Shown: positions 54,566 through 63,940, counted from the stretch's first letter. The stretch is 64,000 nucleotides of DNA from Kaistia algarum (GCF_026343945.1 NZ_JAPKNJ010000002.1:186001-250000), one strand, 5' to 3'. Made by a program: numbers and translations. The notes: generated by a model from the letters alone, not told the origin.

Positions 54566-56305
54566 ATGCAGAGGTTCATCAATGATCCGGACGATCTGGT
54601 TGACGAGACCGTAGCCGGCTTCGTCAAAGCGCATCGCGATCTTGTCCGGCTTGACCCCTCGAATCCTCGGGTGGTGGTGTCGACGTCGGCACCGCATGTC
54701 GGCCGCGTCGGCATCGTCACGGGCGGCGGATCGGGCCATGAGCCGGCCTTCATCGGTTACACCGGCCGGAACATGGTCGATGCGGTCGCCGTGGGGGAGT
54801 TGTTCTCTTCGCCAACGGCCAAGAGCTTTGCCGATGCGATCCGGGCCGCCGATGGCGGGGCAGGGGTCGCGGTGCTCTACGGCAATTATGCCGGCGACAA
54901 TATGAACGTGAAGATGGCCGCCGAGATGGTCGTCGCCGATGGCATCGAGGTCGCGACCGTCGTCGCCAATGACGATGTCTGCTCCGCGCCTCCCGCTGAG
55001 CGAGCCAAGCGCCGCGGTGTGGCGGGCGAGATCTTCATGTGGAAGATCGGCGGCGCCAAGGCGGCGCAAGGTGGTTCTCTGGCTGACGTGAAGGCGGCGG
55101 CGCAGAAGGCGATCGATGCCTGCCGCTCCGTCGGCGTGGGTCTCGGCCCCTGCACGCTGCCCGGCGTGGGGCATCCAAACTTTCAGATCGCGCCCGGCAC
55201 GATGGAGGTCGGCATCGGCCACCATGGCGAGCCCGGCACGCGCGTCGAGGCGTTGAAGACGGCGAACGAGGCGGCCGACGACATGCTGTCGATCGTGATG
55301 GACGATCACGGCCTGTTCCCGGGAGCCGAAGTCGCGGTGCTGGTCTCCGGCCTCGGGGCGACGCCGGTGAACGAGCTCTATGTGCTCTACGACCGGATCG
55401 AGACGGGACTGGAAGCGCGAGGGATCCGCGTCCACAAGGCGTTCGTCGGTAACTATTTCACCTCGCTGGAAATGATCGGCGCGACGCTGACGGTGATGGT
55501 TCTCGATGAGGAGACCAAGGCGCTGCTCGATCTAGAAGCCGTGTCGCCGGGCATGGCGACGGGGACGGTAGCGGCACCGGCGGCGGCGATGGCGGAAGCT
55601 GGCGCGCGCAAGGTCCAGGCGCGGCGCGAGGAATTTCGGTCGGTTCGTGTCAGCGATGTGGCGATCCATGGCCCCGCCGTGGCGAATGTCGGGTCGGACG
55701 CCATCGTTGCCGAATTGGCGGCCGTGATCGTCGCGAACAAGGCGCATCTGTCGGAGATCGACGGGCTGATCGGCGATGGCGACCACGGCATCAACATGGC
55801 CAAGGGCTTTAGCCGCGCCGCGGAGCGGATCGAGGGCAAGGGGCTGAGCCTCGATCAGTCTCTCCGCGTCCTCTCCGACGTTCTGATGTCGGAGATCGGC
55901 GGATCGATGGGGCCGCTTTATGGGCTGATGTTCCAGGAGATGGCATCGGCTATCGAGGGGCGCAGCGCTATCGATGCCGAGGGCTTCTCGGCCCTGCTCA
56001 ACGCCGGCCTTGCAGGCGTTCGGCGCACGGGATCGGCCAATGTCGGCGACAAGACGCTGATGGATACGTTGGTTCCTGCGGTGGCCTCCTTCGATGCGAC
56101 GAAGACCCAGGGTTTCGTTCCGGCTCTGCGGGCTATGCGCCTCGCCGCGGAGACGGGGCGCGACAGCACCGTCGACCTGGTGGCGAAGGTCGGTCGGGCC
56201 AGCCGGCTCGGCGAACGATCGCGGGGCGTGCCCGATGCGGGCGCAACCTCCTGCTGCCTGATCCTCGTGACGCTGGGCGACGCTTTCGAGAAGCGGCTGG
56301 CCTGA
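54566..56305 (+). CDS. Dihydroxyacetone-kinase family protein, DhaK-DhaL fusion
   Basis: 579 residues from the ATG at 54566 (GGAG eight bases before). DhaK part (about 1-335): GGGSGHEPAFIG with His58, YGNYAGDNMN with its catalytic Asp, and GIGHHGEPG with His220, which corresponds to the substrate-binding His218 of E. coli DhaK. DhaL part (about 365-579): DGDHGINMAKG, the Mg/ATP aspartates, SMGPLYGLMF and GDKTLMDTLVP. ATP-dependent enzymes of this type phosphorylate dihydroxyacetone or tetruloses such as erythrulose. The gene opens an operon with a second DhaL and a regulator-DhaK fusion. A longer start at 54503 is unlikely. Confidence 0.92.
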   Translation: MQRFINDPDDLVDETVAGFVKAHRDLVRLDPSNPRVVVSTSAPHVGRVGIVTGGGSGHEPAFIGYTGRNMVDAVAVGELFSSPTAKSFADAIRAADGGAGVAVLYGNYAGDNMNVKMAAEMVVADGIEVATVVANDDVCSAPPAERAKRRGVAGEIFMWKIGGAKAAQGGSLADVKAAAQKAIDACRSVGVGLGPCTLPGVGHPNFQIAPGTMEVGIGHHGEPGTRVEALKTANEAADDMLSIVMDDHGLFPGAEVAVLVSGLGATPVNELYVLYDRIETGLEARGIRVHKAFVGNYFTSLEMIGATLTVMVLDEETKALLDLEAVSPGMATGTVAAPAAAMAEAGARKVQARREEFRSVRVSDVAIHGPAVANVGSDAIVAELAAVIVANKAHLSEIDGLIGDGDHGINMAKGFSRAAERIEGKGLSLDQSLRVLSDVLMSEIGGSMGPLYGLMFQEMASAIEGRSAIDAEGFSALLNAGLAGVRRTGSANVGDKTLMDTLVPAVASFDATKTQGFVPALRAMRLAAETGRDSTVDLVAKVGRASRLGERSRGVPDAGATSCCLILVTLGDAFEKRLA

Positions 56306-56319
56306 AAGGAGGCGTCGTC

Positions 56320-56979
56320 ATGGTGCCGTTGACTGCGGACCATATTACCGACCTGTTCCGCGTCATCGCCGCCCGATTGATGGAGGCGCGGACGGAACTC
56401 GGCGTTCTGGATGGCGTGATCGGGGACGCCGATCATGGGAACTCCATGGCGGAGGGTTTTGCCGCCATTGTCCGGGCGAGTTCCGACGCCGCCATGCGAG
56501 GGGCACCGGCGGGGGATCTCTTTCCGGTGGCGGCGCAATCCTTCCTCAGTGCCGTGGGAGCGACGACCGGACCGCTCTATGCCAGCGCGTTTCTGCGGGC
56601 GGGAAAGCTCTATACCGGCCGGATCGAGATAGCCCCCGAGGCGATTCCTTCGTTGATCCCGGCCTTTGCCGACGGCATTCGCGAGAGGGGCAAGGCCCAG
56701 CCGGGAGACAAGACGATGCTGGATGTCTGGGCCCCCGCAGCGCGGGCGGTGCAACAGGCCGAGGCGCGCGGACTGGATCCGATTGCCTGTCTCGATGAAG
56801 CGGTCAACGCGGCGGAAGATGGGCGCGAGGCGACCCGCGCGATGGTCGCCTCCGTCGGGCGGGCGGCACGGCTGGGCGAACGCACTCTGGGCCATGTCGA
56901 CCCGGGCGCGGCATCGGCAACGATCATCATCGCGGCTCTGCGCGACGCGATGCGGCGCCGCGAGAGGGCGGTCCGATGA
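56320..56979 (+). CDS. dhaL: DhaL-type kinase subunit
   Basis: 219 residues, a stand-alone DhaL domain. The nucleotide/Mg site is seen in GVIGDADHGNSMAEGF (two of the three usual aspartates in the same order), with ATTGPLYASAFL and GDKTMLDVWAPA following. DhaL carries ADP/ATP and donates phosphate to the ketose bound on DhaK. It overlaps the next gene by four bases, so it probably pairs with the DhaK domain of that fusion, while the upstream fusion enzyme is complete in itself. AAAGGAGG precedes the ATG. Confidence 0.92.
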   Translation: MVPLTADHITDLFRVIAARLMEARTELGVLDGVIGDADHGNSMAEGFAAIVRASSDAAMRGAPAGDLFPVAAQSFLSAVGATTGPLYASAFLRAGKLYTGRIEIAPEAIPSLIPAFADGIRERGKAQPGDKTMLDVWAPAARAVQQAEARGLDPIACLDEAVNAAEDGREATRAMVASVGRAARLGERTLGHVDPGAASATIIIAALRDAMRRRERAVR

Positions 56980-59033
56980 TGGCACGCCCAGCTCAAGGGG
57001 TTGAAAGCGACGCGACGGTTCCGATGCCACTGCGGTTCGGCGACGACACGCTGCTCTGGGCGGCCTGGCTCTATTATGAAGAGGGGCTGACGCAGGGCGA
57101 GATTGCCGAGAAGATGGGCCTGTCGCGCGCCTCGGTGAACACCTATCTGGCCGACGCCCGTACCCGTGGCATCGTCAATATCGAGATCGCGCCCGATCGC
57201 TTTCGGGAACTCTCTATCGCGCAGGCGCTGAAGGATCACTTCAACCTTCAAGATTGCCTCGTCATCCCCACCGATGGTGACGGGCGCCCGCTGATCGCCC
57301 GGCTCGGTGCCGCTGGAGCGCAGGTTCTCAAGAGTTTCGTCCGGCCGGGAGACACCATCGCCGTCACTTGGGGCCGGTCGGTCCTGGCCTTGGCCGAGGC
57401 GCTCGACCATCCCGGCCTCGCCGATGTGCGTGTGGTGCAGGCGACCGGCGGGACGACGGCACGCATTCCCTGGACGCCGGAAGCCTGCGCCTCGCGTCTG
57501 GCCGAGGCGCTGAAGGCGCGGTGCATTCCGCTGTCGGCGCCGGCCATCGTTTCCTCGCGTGAGGTGAGGGAACTTCTGCTGCGCGAGCCGGTATTGGCAG
57601 AGCAGATGGCAATCCTCGCGGAAGCGAACCGGATCGTCATGGGCATCTCGTCGCTGCGTCCGGAAAGCACCATCCATACCAGCGGATTCCTCGACGGCAT
57701 CGATCAGCATTCGCACTATGATTCCGCGGTTGGCAGCATCGTCGGGCGCTTCATCTCGGCTCGAGGCCAGCCTGTCCTTGGGCCATTGACCGAGCGGACC
57801 ATCGGTCTCGACCTGGAGATGCTGCAGCGCATTCCACAGCGGATCGCTGTCGCCGGTGGCATCGACAAGATCGCCGCGATCCTCGCCGCGCTTCGTGCCA
57901 AGCACGTCAATGTGCTCGTGACGGACACGGCGACGGGCCGGGGCATTCTGAATGCCGAGGGCTGGACGGAACCGCTGCGCCGCTCCCATCCTGAGCCGGT
58001 TCTGCCTGCCCTGTCGCGGAGCCACGCCAAGAAACTGATCAACGCTCCGCAGGACGCGGTGGATGAATGCCTCGGTGGCGCACTTCTGGCGCATGAGGCG
58101 CTGATCGCCCCGGTGCCGGGCACGACGCGGGCGGTGATGGCCGCCGCCGGGCCGCGCACCGGCAAGGTCGCCATCGTGATCGGCGGCGGATCGGGCCATG
58201 AACCCGGCTTCTGGGGCTTCGTCGGCCGTGGGCTGGCGGATGCGGCGGCAGTCGGGAACATCTTCGCGGCGCCGCCGCCGGGGCCGATCCTCGCCGCCAG
58301 CCGCGCCGTCAGCGGCGGGGCCGGACTGCTTTACATCTATGGCAACTTCTCGGGCGACGTCATGAATTTCGAAATGGCAGCCGAGATGGCCGAGGCCGAA
58401 GGGCTGCGCGTCCGCCAGATCGTGACCATCGACGACATCGCATCGTCGCCGCTGGAGTCGCGCGCCTCGCGCCGTGGCGTTGCCGGCAACATTTTCGCCT
58501 TCAAGATCGCGGGTGCTGCCGCCGACCGGATGCTGCCGCTCGAGATATGCGAGGCTCTCGCGCGGCGTGCGGCGAACCGCACCTATACGATGGGGCTTGC
58601 CCTTGAGCCCGCGCGCCTCTTGGACACGCGTCGGCCCAGTTTTGAACTCGGCCCCGACGACATGGAGATCGGTGTCGGCGTCCATGGCGAGCCGGGCGTC
58701 GTGCGCCGGAAGCTCGCATCGGCGGATGACTGCGCCGACCTGCTGCTCGACCGTATCCTTGCCGAGATGAAGCCCGTGCACGGCGACCGGGTCGCAGTGC
58801 TGGTGAACTCGCTGGGCGGCACGCCGGCTATGGAACTCTACATCCTGCATCGCCGCGTGCGTCAGAGGCTGAAGGCTCACGGGCTGGTCGTCCATAAGAG
58901 CCTCGTCGGGCCCTACTACACCTCGCTCGACATGGAGGGGGTGTCGCTGTCGCTGCTGCATCTCGACGACGAACTGGCGTCCCTGCTCGACCATCCTTGC
59001 CACGCGCCCGCTGTGACGGTGTTGGAGCGCTAG
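56976..59033 (+). CDS. SorC-family transcriptional regulator fused to a DhaK kinase domain
   Basis: 685 residues. Residues 1-335 form a sugar-binding SorC/DeoR-type regulator: helix-turn-helix LTQGEIAEKMGLSRASVNTY (about 38-57), then the sugar-isomerase-like effector domain (TIAVTWGRSVLALAEAL, GGIDKIAAILAALRAKHVNV). Residues 340-685 are a full DhaK domain with GGGSGHEPGF (about 403), YGNFSGDVMN and GVGVHGEPG (His near 570), so the three catalytic residues are all kept. Similar fusions are known from other Rhizobiales by annotation, but I know of no functional study. The gene overlaps dhaL, which suggests the kinase pair DhaL + DhaK(regulator). It may couple ketose phosphorylation to control of this locus. 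Confidence 0.92.
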   Translation: MMARPAQGVESDATVPMPLRFGDDTLLWAAWLYYEEGLTQGEIAEKMGLSRASVNTYLADARTRGIVNIEIAPDRFRELSIAQALKDHFNLQDCLVIPTDGDGRPLIARLGAAGAQVLKSFVRPGDTIAVTWGRSVLALAEALDHPGLADVRVVQATGGTTARIPWTPEACASRLAEALKARCIPLSAPAIVSSREVRELLLREPVLAEQMAILAEANRIVMGISSLRPESTIHTSGFLDGIDQHSHYDSAVGSIVGRFISARGQPVLGPLTERTIGLDLEMLQRIPQRIAVAGGIDKIAAILAALRAKHVNVLVTDTATGRGILNAEGWTEPLRRSHPEPVLPALSRSHAKKLINAPQDAVDECLGGALLAHEALIAPVPGTTRAVMAAAGPRTGKVAIVIGGGSGHEPGFWGFVGRGLADAAAVGNIFAAPPPGPILAASRAVSGGAGLLYIYGNFSGDVMNFEMAAEMAEAEGLRVRQIVTIDDIASSPLESRASRRGVAGNIFAFKIAGAAADRMLPLEICEALARRAANRTYTMGLALEPARLLDTRRPSFELGPDDMEIGVGVHGEPGVVRRKLASADDCADLLLDRILAEMKPVHGDRVAVLVNSLGGTPAMELYILHRRVRQRLKAHGLVVHKSLVGPYYTSLDMEGVSLSLLHLDDELASLLDHPCHAPAVTVLER

Positions 59034-59063
59034 CCATGAGCGTCGCGTCGAACGAAAGCGTCT

Positions 59064-59095
59064 TTGACATACGTCATCATGAATTGACAATTGAC
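59064..59095. promoter_or_regulatory. Candidate operator of the transporter operon
   Basis: TTGACATACGTCATCATGAA (59064-59083) is followed by TTGACAATTGAC (59084-59095). The last 12 bases match the site before the kinase operon at 11 of 12 positions. It sits in the 126-base gap ahead of the first permease gene, where a promoter is expected. Confidence 0.5.
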
Positions 59096-59159
59096 ACGAG
59101 ATCGCGGCGATATGCGGAAACGGCGGGGCGGCAACGCCTAGTCGCGCGGGAGGGTTGAA

Positions 59160-60143
59160 GTGCCATCAGCTTTGGATCGCCAGACGATGTTCCTGGCGTC
59201 GATCAATATTGTCGTCCTGGTCGCGGGCGCGGTGCTCGCCGGACACAATTTCATCGACAGCTACAATCTGCAGTCGATGGCGGCGCAGGTACCGGAACTG
59301 GGACTTCTGGCGCTCGGCGTGGCGCTGGCCATGATCTCGGGCAATGGCGGCATCGACCTGTCGGGAATCGCACTGGCGAACCTCGCCGGCATCATCGCCT
59401 TCCTCGCGACCAAGCTGATGATCGTGCCGGATGACGCGCCCATGCTGTTCGCCTGGACCCTCGCGGGAATTGCGCTGGCCGTCGGGCTGGTCGGCGGGCT
59501 CATCAACGGGATCGTCATATCCATCGCGGGATTGACGCCGCTGATCGCCACGCTGGGAACGCAGCTCCTGTTCACGGGGATCGCCGTGTTCCTGACCAAC
59601 GGTTCCGGGGTCAGCATGGGCTACATCCCGCCGCTCGATGATTTCGGCAATTTGCCGATCCTCGGCGTGCCCATCTGCTTCGCGCTTTTCGTTCTGATCG
59701 CGGCGGGGTTGGGTTTTGTACTGAAGTTCACGCCCTTTGGCGTGAAGCTGATGCTGCTGGGAAGCAATGCGAAAGCGGCCCGCTATGGCGGGATCTCCGA
59801 GCGGCGGATGATCATCGTAACCTATACGATCTGCGGCTTGCTCGCTTCTGTCGCCGGCATCGTGATTGCGGCGCGGAATTCATCCGTCAAGTGGGACTAT
59901 GGCAGTTCCTACGTGCTGATCGCCATTCTGATCGCGGTGCTGGGCGGGGTTAAGCCCGAGGGCGGCCACGGCAAGGTCCTATGCGTTCTCCTGGCGGCGA
60001 CGGCGCTTCAGACGCTGTCGAGCCTGTTCAACTTCATGGAAATTTCCAACTTTTTCCGCGACCTGGCCTGGGGAGCGCTGTTGCTGGCGCTGCTGGCTTC
60101 GGCGCGCGTGGATCTTTCGCCTTGGCTTCGTCTGAGGCGGTAA
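59160..60143 (+). CDS. Ribose-class ABC transporter permease 1
   Basis: 327 residues starting with a GTG at 59160 preceded by GGGAGGG. Eight or more helices and the RbsC-family motifs LALGVALAMISGNGGIDLSG, GLINGIVISIAGLTPLIATL, LLGSNAKAARYGGIS and AVLGGVKPEGGHG are visible. It forms the importer channel with the second permease encoded at 62878, since two distinct permease genes occur in this operon. It is the first gene after the SorC-DhaK fusion. Confidence 0.92.
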   Translation: MPSALDRQTMFLASINIVVLVAGAVLAGHNFIDSYNLQSMAAQVPELGLLALGVALAMISGNGGIDLSGIALANLAGIIAFLATKLMIVPDDAPMLFAWTLAGIALAVGLVGGLINGIVISIAGLTPLIATLGTQLLFTGIAVFLTNGSGVSMGYIPPLDDFGNLPILGVPICFALFVLIAAGLGFVLKFTPFGVKLMLLGSNAKAARYGGISERRMIIVTYTICGLLASVAGIVIAARNSSVKWDYGSSYVLIAILIAVLGGVKPEGGHGKVLCVLLAATALQTLSSLFNFMEISNFFRDLAWGALLLALLASARVDLSPWLRLRR

Positions 60144-60216
60144 GGGGTGCGGGCTCTCCAAGAGAGCGACGCGCGGGACGGACTAGCAATTGTTCAAGAC
60201 ATTGGAGGAATAGCAA

Positions 60217-61215
60217 ATGAGTCTGATCGCGAGACTGGCGGGCAGCGTGGCGCTGATCGGCCTGCTGGCCACGGGCGCGGCGCAGGCCGAGGACAAGCCG
60301 AACATCACCACCGTGGTGAAGGTCACCGGCGAGAACTGGTTCATCCGCATGAACGAAGGCGTCGATGCCTTCGGCAAGGATCATCCTGAAGTTGCCGTCA
60401 GCCAGATCGGGCCGGCCAAGGCCGATGCAGCGCAGCAGTCGCGTATCATCGAAGACCTGGTGGCCCGCGACGTTTCGGCGATCGCTGTTGTCCCCATGGA
60501 TCCTTCGGCCCTTGAAGGCGTTCTGCGCCGTGCGCAGCAGCGCGGCATCAAGGTCATCGCGCATGAAGGCAGCAACATCGTCAACGCCGATGCCGACATC
60601 GAGGCTTTCGATAACGCTGCCTTTGGCAAGCGCATCAACGAAGGCCTGGCGGAATGCATGGGCAAGAAGGGCAAGTGGACGACGTTCGTCGGCTCGCTCG
60701 GCAGCCTGACGCATAACCAGTGGGTCGATGCGGGCGCGGAAAACGCCAAGCAGTATCCGGAAATGGAACTGGTGTCGGCGAAGAACGAATCCTTCAACGA
60801 TGCCAACCGCGCCTATGAGAAGGCCAAGGAAATCCTGCGCCTGCACCCGGATATCAAGGGCTTCCAGGGCTCGTCCGCCATCGACGTGATCGGCATCGGC
60901 CGCGCGGTCGAGGAAGCCGGCCTGCAGGGCAAGATCTGCGTCTATGGCCTGGGTCTTCCCAAGGACAGCGGTCCGTATCTGACGTCGGGCGCGATCAATC
61001 GGATCTATTTCTGGGATCCGAAGGATGCCGGCTACGTCATGAACGTCGTGTCCAAGATGGTGCTCGACGGCAAGCCGATCACCGACGGCATGGATCTCGG
61101 CGTCCCCGGCTACAATGCCGTCAAGGTGAGCAAGGGGCCGGGCAAGGGCGTCCTCATCCAGGGTCAGGCCTGGGTTGATGTCGGCAAGGACGACTTCAGC
61201 AAGTACCCGTTCTGA
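60217..61215 (+). CDS. Ribose-class ABC transporter substrate-binding protein
   Basis: 332 residues with a Sec signal peptide (cleavage after GAAQA) and a strong GGAGG ribosome site. The mature protein begins EDKPNITTVVKVTGENWFIR, with ARDVSAIAVVPMDPSALEGV and LRLHPDIKGFQGSSAIDVIG in the positions expected for LsrB/RhaS-like binding proteins. It captures the operon's substrate in the periplasm. Context suggests a small sugar, sugar alcohol or polyol; the exact ligand is not evident. Confidence 0.9.
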   Translation: MSLIARLAGSVALIGLLATGAAQAEDKPNITTVVKVTGENWFIRMNEGVDAFGKDHPEVAVSQIGPAKADAAQQSRIIEDLVARDVSAIAVVPMDPSALEGVLRRAQQRGIKVIAHEGSNIVNADADIEAFDNAAFGKRINEGLAECMGKKGKWTTFVGSLGSLTHNQWVDAGAENAKQYPEMELVSAKNESFNDANRAYEKAKEILRLHPDIKGFQGSSAIDVIGIGRAVEEAGLQGKICVYGLGLPKDSGPYLTSGAINRIYFWDPKDAGYVMNVVSKMVLDGKPITDGMDLGVPGYNAVKVSKGPGKGVLIQGQAWVDVGKDDFSKYPF

Positions 61216-61238
61216 TCCGATCGATCGATCTGCAAGAG

Positions 61239-61266
61239 GCAAGGCCGCGGATCATCGCGGCCTTGC
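61239..61266 (+). terminator. Hairpin after the binding-protein gene
   Basis: A perfect 11-bp stem GCAAGGCCGCG / CGCGGCCTTGC with a six-base loop, starting 24 bases past the stop codon and ending 28 bases before the ATPase start. It has no T-tract and probably serves as a stabiliser or attenuator that keeps the binding protein in excess. Confidence 0.65.
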
Positions 61267-61294
61267 AGACGAAAGACCTCATCAGGACACCGCG

Positions 61295-62881
61295 ATGCAG
61301 CCCCAGCAGTCTCCAGATCCGCAGGCAGGACCGGCTCCCGCATTCCTGGAAATCCGGAACGTGCGCAAGTCGTTTGGAGGGGTTCGGGCCCTCAAGAATG
61401 TCAGCCTGACGCTCCGGCCAGGCCAGATCTACCATCTGATGGGCGAAAACGGCTGCGGCAAGTCCACCCTAATCAAGATCATCTCGGGCGCGCAGCGCGC
61501 GGATGAAGGGCGGATGCTCATCGGTGGCGTGCAGACGGGAGAGGTGGCGGGCGACCTCGGCGCCATCGGCGCGCTCAAGGCCGGGATCGAAACGGTCTAC
61601 CAGGACCTGTCGCTGCTGCCGAACCTGTCGGTGGCCGAGAATGTCGCGCTGACCCGGCAACTCGTCGAGGCCGGCGGGGCGCTGGCGCGGCGGCTCGATG
61701 TCGGCGCGCTCTATCGCAATGCCGCGCTAGCGCTTTCGCAAGTGAACCTGCCGACCGACCGCGCTTTCCTGACGCGGCGCACCGACACGCTTCCGATCGC
61801 CACGCGCCAGCTGGTCGCCATCGCGCGCGCCATCGCCGCCGAGGCGCGGCTGGTGATCATGGATGAGCCGACGACGTCGCTGACCCGGCAGGAGGTGGAC
61901 AACCTTCTGCGGGTCGTCCGCAATCTTCTGGATCAGGGCGTTGCCGTACTGTTCGTCACCCACAAGCTGGATGAGTGCAAGTCTTTGGGCGGCCACGCCA
62001 TCGTCATGCGCGACGGCGAAAAGGTCGCCGAACTCGACGTGGCAACCCATACGAAGGCCGAATTCAGCCATTGGATGACCGGACGCGAGATCAGCGAGGC
62101 CCGCTATCGGACCGACCCGAAGCTTGGCGACGCCTTGCTGGAAGTCGAGGGGCTGGGCTCGGGCAGCGCCTTTCGCGGGCTGTCGTTCTCCGTCCGTCGG
62201 GGCGAGATCCTCGGGATCACCGGCTTGCTCGATTCAGGCCGCAACGAGCTGGCGCTGGCGCTGGCGGGTGTTGCGCCGGCGGACCAGGGCCGCATCCGGC
62301 TGGGCGGCAAGATCATCGCACCGAAGAGTCCCGCGGCCGCCATCCGGGAGGGCATCGGCTATGTGCCCGAGGACCGGCTCACCGAAGGGCTGTTCCTGGA
62401 GAAGCCGATCCAGGACAACATCACGCTTCCCGTTCTGAGCCGCCTTTGCGGCGCGCTGGGCATCATCAGCACGGGGCGTGCGCGCAAACTGGCCGAGAAG
62501 ACCGTCGCCGACCTGCAGGTGGTCGCTCCCGACGTGACCGTACCGGTGCAGTCGCTGTCGGGTGGAAACCAGCAGCGCGTGCTTATCGGCCGCTGGCTGA
62601 CGATCGAGCCCCGGCTTCTGATCCTGCACGGCCCTACCGTGGGCGTGGATGTCGGATCGAAGGACACGATTTTCCGTATCATTCAGCGTCTGGCCGATGA
62701 GGGGATGGCGGTCGTGATCATCAGCGATGACCTGCCCGAACTGATCCAGAACTGCGACCGCATCTCGGTGATGCGGCAGGGCGCCATCGTCGCCACCTAT
62801 GCCGCCGATTCCGTCAGCGAGGACGCGATCTATCAGACCATGGCCAGCGACGCCGAAGGCATGAAGGAAGGCGCAAAATGA
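61295..62881 (+). CDS. Ribose-class ABC transporter ATP-binding protein (two ABC domains)
   Basis: 528 residues from the ATG at 61295. Domain 1: Walker A GENGCGKSTLIK, Walker B LVIMDEPTTSLTRQE and switch histidine in LFVTHKLDE; its signature region is degenerate (PIATRQLVAIARAIA). Domain 2: GLLDSGRNELALALAG, signature LSGGNQQRVLIGRWL and LLILHGPTVGVDVGSKD. In the last motif a histidine-glycine replaces the usual Asp-Glu of Walker B, so the second site may be weak. It energises the importer and overlaps the second permease gene by four bases. Confidence 0.92.
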   Translation: MQPQQSPDPQAGPAPAFLEIRNVRKSFGGVRALKNVSLTLRPGQIYHLMGENGCGKSTLIKIISGAQRADEGRMLIGGVQTGEVAGDLGAIGALKAGIETVYQDLSLLPNLSVAENVALTRQLVEAGGALARRLDVGALYRNAALALSQVNLPTDRAFLTRRTDTLPIATRQLVAIARAIAAEARLVIMDEPTTSLTRQEVDNLLRVVRNLLDQGVAVLFVTHKLDECKSLGGHAIVMRDGEKVAELDVATHTKAEFSHWMTGREISEARYRTDPKLGDALLEVEGLGSGSAFRGLSFSVRRGEILGITGLLDSGRNELALALAGVAPADQGRIRLGGKIIAPKSPAAAIREGIGYVPEDRLTEGLFLEKPIQDNITLPVLSRLCGALGIISTGRARKLAEKTVADLQVVAPDVTVPVQSLSGGNQQRVLIGRWLTIEPRLLILHGPTVGVDVGSKDTIFRIIQRLADEGMAVVIISDDLPELIQNCDRISVMRQGAIVATYAADSVSEDAIYQTMASDAEGMKEGAK

Positions 62882-63903
62882 CCGATCTGGCCGCCCAACC
62901 TGCCACCATTCCAGCCGGTCCGGCCGCCCGGGTCTGGGAGCTGATGAAGCGTCGTCCGGAGCTCTTCACGCTGGCGCTGACCATCCTGACGATCATCGTG
63001 GTGGCCATCGCCAACCCCGATTTCCTGGCCGTGAACAATCTGTTCGACATCCTGCGCGCCTCGGTCGTGCGCGGGTTGTTCGCGATGGGCGTGCTCGTCG
63101 TCCTCGCCGCTGGCGGGATCGACGTATCCTTCACGGCGATCGCCGCCTTCGTCATGTATGCGCTGACCATGCTGGTGACGAACGTCTTTCCCGGCATGCC
63201 GCTCTGGATCATCCTGCCCTTGGCAGCGATCGGTGGTGCCGCCTTCGGTGTGGTGAACGGCCTGCTCGTTCACACCTTGCGCGCGCCATCGCTGATCGTG
63301 ACCATCGGCACGCAATACATCATCCGCAGTTTCCTGCTGACCTTTGTCGGCACGGCGCTGTTCATGAACATTCCGCCCGCGATGGACGCCTTCGGCAAGG
63401 CGGCGATCTACACGCATGTCGGCGCGGACGGCGCGATCTCGATGCTGCCCGCGACCGTGATCGTGCTGGTCGTGGCGGCGCTGGTGACGTGGTTCATCCT
63501 TGAGCGCACGCTGATGGGTCGTGCGATTTTCGCCTCGGGCGGCAATCCGGCCATTGCGGAGCGGCTGGGGTTCAATCTGTTCCGAGTGCGGTTGTTCGTC
63601 TTCGGCTGGGCTGGGCTCCTGGCTGGCGTCGCGGGAATCGTGCATGTCGCCAGCAATCGCCTTGCCAATCCCTTCGACCTCTCCGGCATGGAACTGGAGA
63701 TCATCGCCGCCGTCGTGCTGGGTGGCGCGCGGATCACGGGCGGGTCAGGCACCGTCATCGGCACGCTGCTTGGGGTTTTTCTCATCACCATCGTCAGCAA
63801 TGTGCTGATCTTCGTCGGAATCCCCAGCACGCTACAATTGGCTATTGTCGGCGGCTTCATCCTGCTGGCAGGAACGATCTTCGCGCTTCGCAGCCGCGGC
63901 TGA
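62878..63903 (+). CDS. Ribose-class ABC transporter permease 2
   Basis: 341 residues with a hydrophilic N-terminal 30 residues and about nine helices. VLVVLAAGGIDVSFTAIAAF, GLLVHTLRAPSLIVTIGTQY, FASGGNPAIAERLGFN and VVLGGARITGGSGTVIGTLL are typical of the RbsC family. It begins within the ATPase stop (ATGA), so the two are translationally coupled. It pairs with the permease at 59160 to form a heterodimeric channel. Confidence 0.92.
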   Translation: MTDLAAQPATIPAGPAARVWELMKRRPELFTLALTILTIIVVAIANPDFLAVNNLFDILRASVVRGLFAMGVLVVLAAGGIDVSFTAIAAFVMYALTMLVTNVFPGMPLWIILPLAAIGGAAFGVVNGLLVHTLRAPSLIVTIGTQYIIRSFLLTFVGTALFMNIPPAMDAFGKAAIYTHVGADGAISMLPATVIVLVVAALVTWFILERTLMGRAIFASGGNPAIAERLGFNLFRVRLFVFGWAGLLAGVAGIVHVASNRLANPFDLSGMELEIIAAVVLGGARITGGSGTVIGTLLGVFLITIVSNVLIFVGIPSTLQLAIVGGFILLAGTIFALRSRG

Positions 63904-63940
63904 ACGGCCACAAGGCCGCGCTCAATCACAAGGGGGGAAC

